Assembly: GCA_032173965.1 (NCBI GenBank)
Contig: JAVUNC010000004.1
Coordinates: 124,001 to 188,000 of the forward strand
Direction: 5' to 3'
Length of the DNA: 64,000 nucleotides
From: Sitta carolinensis
Taxonomy: Eukaryota; Chordata; Aves; Passeriformes; Sittidae
Program-made: the position numbers and the translations under genes
Shown: positions 61,720 through 64,000 of the stretch, piece by piece
How positions within the stretch are numbered: position 1 is the stretch's first letter
How the letters are laid out: the number at the start of each line of letters is the position of its first letter
The notes under the pieces: model-generated
What the model was told of the DNA's origin: nothing
Database searches by the model: none
What the model saw: only the letters and a program-made list of their open reading frames with translations

Positions 61720-63535
61720 CTTGCTCCTTGGCTCTTTCCTGGAGGGGGAGGTGAGGAAAGTGGAGTGGGGAGGAGAACATTTGTCCCTGTGGTCTTGGAT
61801 CACTGCAGGGTTTTGGCTGCCAGTGTCCCCAGGATGGCTCTTCTGAGGAAGCTCACACAGAGTAAACATGAGCCTCTGGAGAAAGTCTGTCTGCTCAAGG
61901 CATAGGGGTTCCAGTCATGCCCCTGAGCTCACCTGCCTATAGCACCCACAGAGCTGCACCTTCTGTCAAGGTGTGTCACAAGGCAGCTCCTCCCTGATGC
62001 ACAGCTCAGTCACGGGGTGTCAGTACCTGTGGCTGCTCTAGCAGGAGGGAAATCCATGGGCTGTAAAGCACTGATGGAAGGGTGGGCTCTCCCTGTGTAG
62101 CAGAAAGAGTCCGTGCACCCAGCAAACCACTGGAAAAGAAGAGCACTCTGTGGTGATCCATTATTTCTTCTTTTTACACACAACTGGCCCCTTTTATGTC
62201 CACTTCCCACACTTGTTCTTTTCCCCAGTCCTTCCTTCCCCCCCAGCCTGGAGCTGTCCCACCTGCCCCAGGATTCCATGGCAGCCACAAGCTCTGTGGG
62301 CAGCAGACCCCATTGCTGCAGGGGGGTCTTCCCATCCTGGGGCCCCTGTGACAAAGCAGGCCAGAACTGCCACTGGCTCTGCAGAGGTGACTCCCTGCAC
62401 AGCCCCAAGGATCCTGTGCTCCTCTGTGCCTGGTGTGCTGCCATCCCTGCACCTGCAGGCAGCCAGAGCAGAACCCCTCTGTCTGTTCCCCGAGCAGCTG
62501 CAGCAAGGTAAGGCAAACCCCTGCAGCTCTGAGGGCCTCTGCTGTGGCACAGGACCCACCACAGAGCATTTGGAGTAAAAATCAGCATGATAAAACAGCG
62601 GAGCACACAGAAAATGGTATAAATCCAGTCACCGCTCAATACAGGTTACTAATGTGTGGTCACCATGAATCAGAGCCATTTTGGGGACCCCACAGAGACT
62701 GGAGACTGCATCACAAACCTTAACTATTGGACCACAACACTTAACGACCAGGAACAAAGTTTAAAACCAAACCCTCTGGAGCGGGATGCCTGGCAGCAGG
62801 AATGGGATGACGGCACATGGCAATTGAGAAAAACTGGTTTTAATGTCACCAAGCAAAGCTGCCTTGGCTCAGGCTCTCAAGAACTGCAGAAATAACTCAT
62901 GCTTTAGGACTGCTTGTCCCTATTCATTTGTGTTTTTTTCACTTGTGACTATTCCTTGTGTTTATTCAAAATCTGGAGTAACCTTGACCAGGCCATTGAT
63001 AGCATGGAGGAAGCGTGAGGTCCTGAGCAGCCCCTTTCCAGAATGATCCCGAGATGAACCCACTGGGCAGCAGGAAAGTTGCACTGAGAACAAACCCAGT
63101 TTTTCAAAGAAAAAAGTTCCTGGGGCAGTCTCCATAGGCAGCCCCATTCCAGGGGAACACACCAGCTCATCCAGCATTCCTAAGCATGGAAACAGCCTGA
63201 GCAGCAAGTCCAGCTGCAGCACTGGGTTGTTTGAGGCTCTGAAGCACCAGACTCGCACAGGGCTGCAGGAGCCCAGCTGGACACTCCAGACGCCAAAGGA
63301 GTTCAGGACTGGACAAGTCACTGCAGAGCCACCAGACAGGGTGGGGAGCTGAAGCTTGGGGCTGCCAGGGAAGGGCATCAAAGGTACCAGGAGAGGCAGC
63401 ACCTGGGCTGGTGAGGGACAGACTGAACTGCAGAAGCCAAAACAACAGCCCAGGACCAGAGGGTGGAGTTCATCTTTGAAAAGGAAGATCTGCAGTGCAA
63501 GGCACGACCCCATTATATGGGAATCCCAGAGCAGC
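61720..63535. other. Intergenic sequence downstream of PPM1G
   Basis: No recognisable protein, splice-consistent exon chain or RNA gene on either strand. In human the next gene is ZNF513; none of its zinc-finger sequence is visible before the right edge. A 209-codon open frame on the minus strand (62010-62639) has no recognisable family and no supporting context. Confidence 0.6.
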
Positions 63536-63539
63536 TGGA

Positions 63540-63955
63540 GGAGGTTGTGCTAACTCACAGACCTCATTTCCTATGGAGATAGGCTGGGATAGGTGGGGAT
63601 GTTGTCTGGAGAAGGATCCAGGGAGACTTTAGTGTCACAGTGCCTACAGGGGCTCCAGGAAAGCTGGAGGGACTTTGGACAAGGGGCTGGAGGGACAGGA
63701 CAAGGGAAATGGCTTCCCACTGCCAGAGGGCAGGGCTAGATGGGTTATTGGGAAGAAATTATTCCCTGGTGAGGCCCTGACACAGGTTGCCCAGAGAAGC
63801 TGTGGCTGCCCCATCCCTGAAAATGTTCAAGGCCAAATAAAGGTTGGACAAAGCCTCGAGCAGCCTGGTCTACTGGAAGACATACCTGCTCCATGGTAAG
63901 GGACAGCGATGAGCTTTAATTTCCCTTCTAACCCAAATCCTTTACTCATTCTGTG
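63540..63955 (+). repeat. CR1-type LINE 3' fragment at the right edge
   Basis: Forward CR1 text: 'atccagggagactttagtgt', 'gaaagctggagggactttgg', 'gggacaggacaagggaaatg', 'gcccagagaagctgtggctg', 'gagcagcctggtctactgg', ending 'ttactcattctgtgactg'. Confidence 0.9.
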
Positions 63956-64000
63956 ACTGCCCAACTCTGAGCAGTTTTTCCCTCAGGATGCTGCAGCAGA

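Noticed and set aside
62010..62639. 209-codon minus-strand open frame downstream of PPM1G
   Set aside because: No recognisable family, no good start context, no splice partners; overlapping frames on the other strand are similarly long.
1..64000. Search for tRNA, rRNA, endogenous retrovirus or intact transposase genes
   Set aside because: Nothing convincing was seen by eye: no paired LTRs, no gag or pol-like frames, no tRNA-like A and B boxes that I could support. Short or divergent elements could have been missed without tools.

Overview
This is eukaryotic nuclear DNA, almost certainly from a bird. Exons are short, with GT-AG introns. Many degenerate CR1-type LINE tails lie in both orientations and resemble Neoaves or passerine CR1. 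CpG islands mark gene starts, and the encoded proteins are vertebrate. The four genes keep the order and relative orientation of human 2p23.3 in mirror image (IFT172, KRTCAP3, NRBP1, PPM1G), so this looks like an ordinary conserved single-copy block. I saw no bacterial, plasmid or phage signal, no CRISPR array, and no clear RNA gene.

Layout. 108-6468 (+): the last nine coding exons of IFT172, cut at the left edge. 6469-7382: a short convergent intergenic gap with one poly(A) signal per gene. 7383-9218 (-): complete KRTCAP3 in five exons. 9219-45480 (-): NRBP1 with 17 coding exons and a non-coding first exon. Its poly(A) signal is only 118 bp from the KRTCAP3 start codon. Its two giant introns (13.6 and 13.8 kb) hold most of the repeats, three GC-rich minisatellites and an unexpected intronic CpG island. 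45403-46069: a divergent CpG-island promoter shared by NRBP1 and PPM1G, with CCAAT boxes, a TATA box and three ETS-like sites. 46070-61220 (+): PPM1G in ten exons, with a C-rich minisatellite in intron 1 and an apparent one-base frameshift in the last exon. 61720-64000: intergenic sequence ending in a CR1 copy.

Functionally the genes are unrelated neighbours: a ciliary transport subunit, a small four-pass membrane protein, a pseudokinase adaptor and a nuclear PP2C phosphatase. All exon junctions were reconstructed by hand from splice signals, phase and remembered family sequences. Phases agree at every junction, which makes the single PPM1G frame break stand out. The most interesting non-genic signals are the four intronic minisatellites: one carries a consensus 5' splice-site motif in nearly every unit and one has grown inside a CR1 copy. 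The intronic CpG island and the compact divergent promoter come next. I did not find a clearly new biological system.
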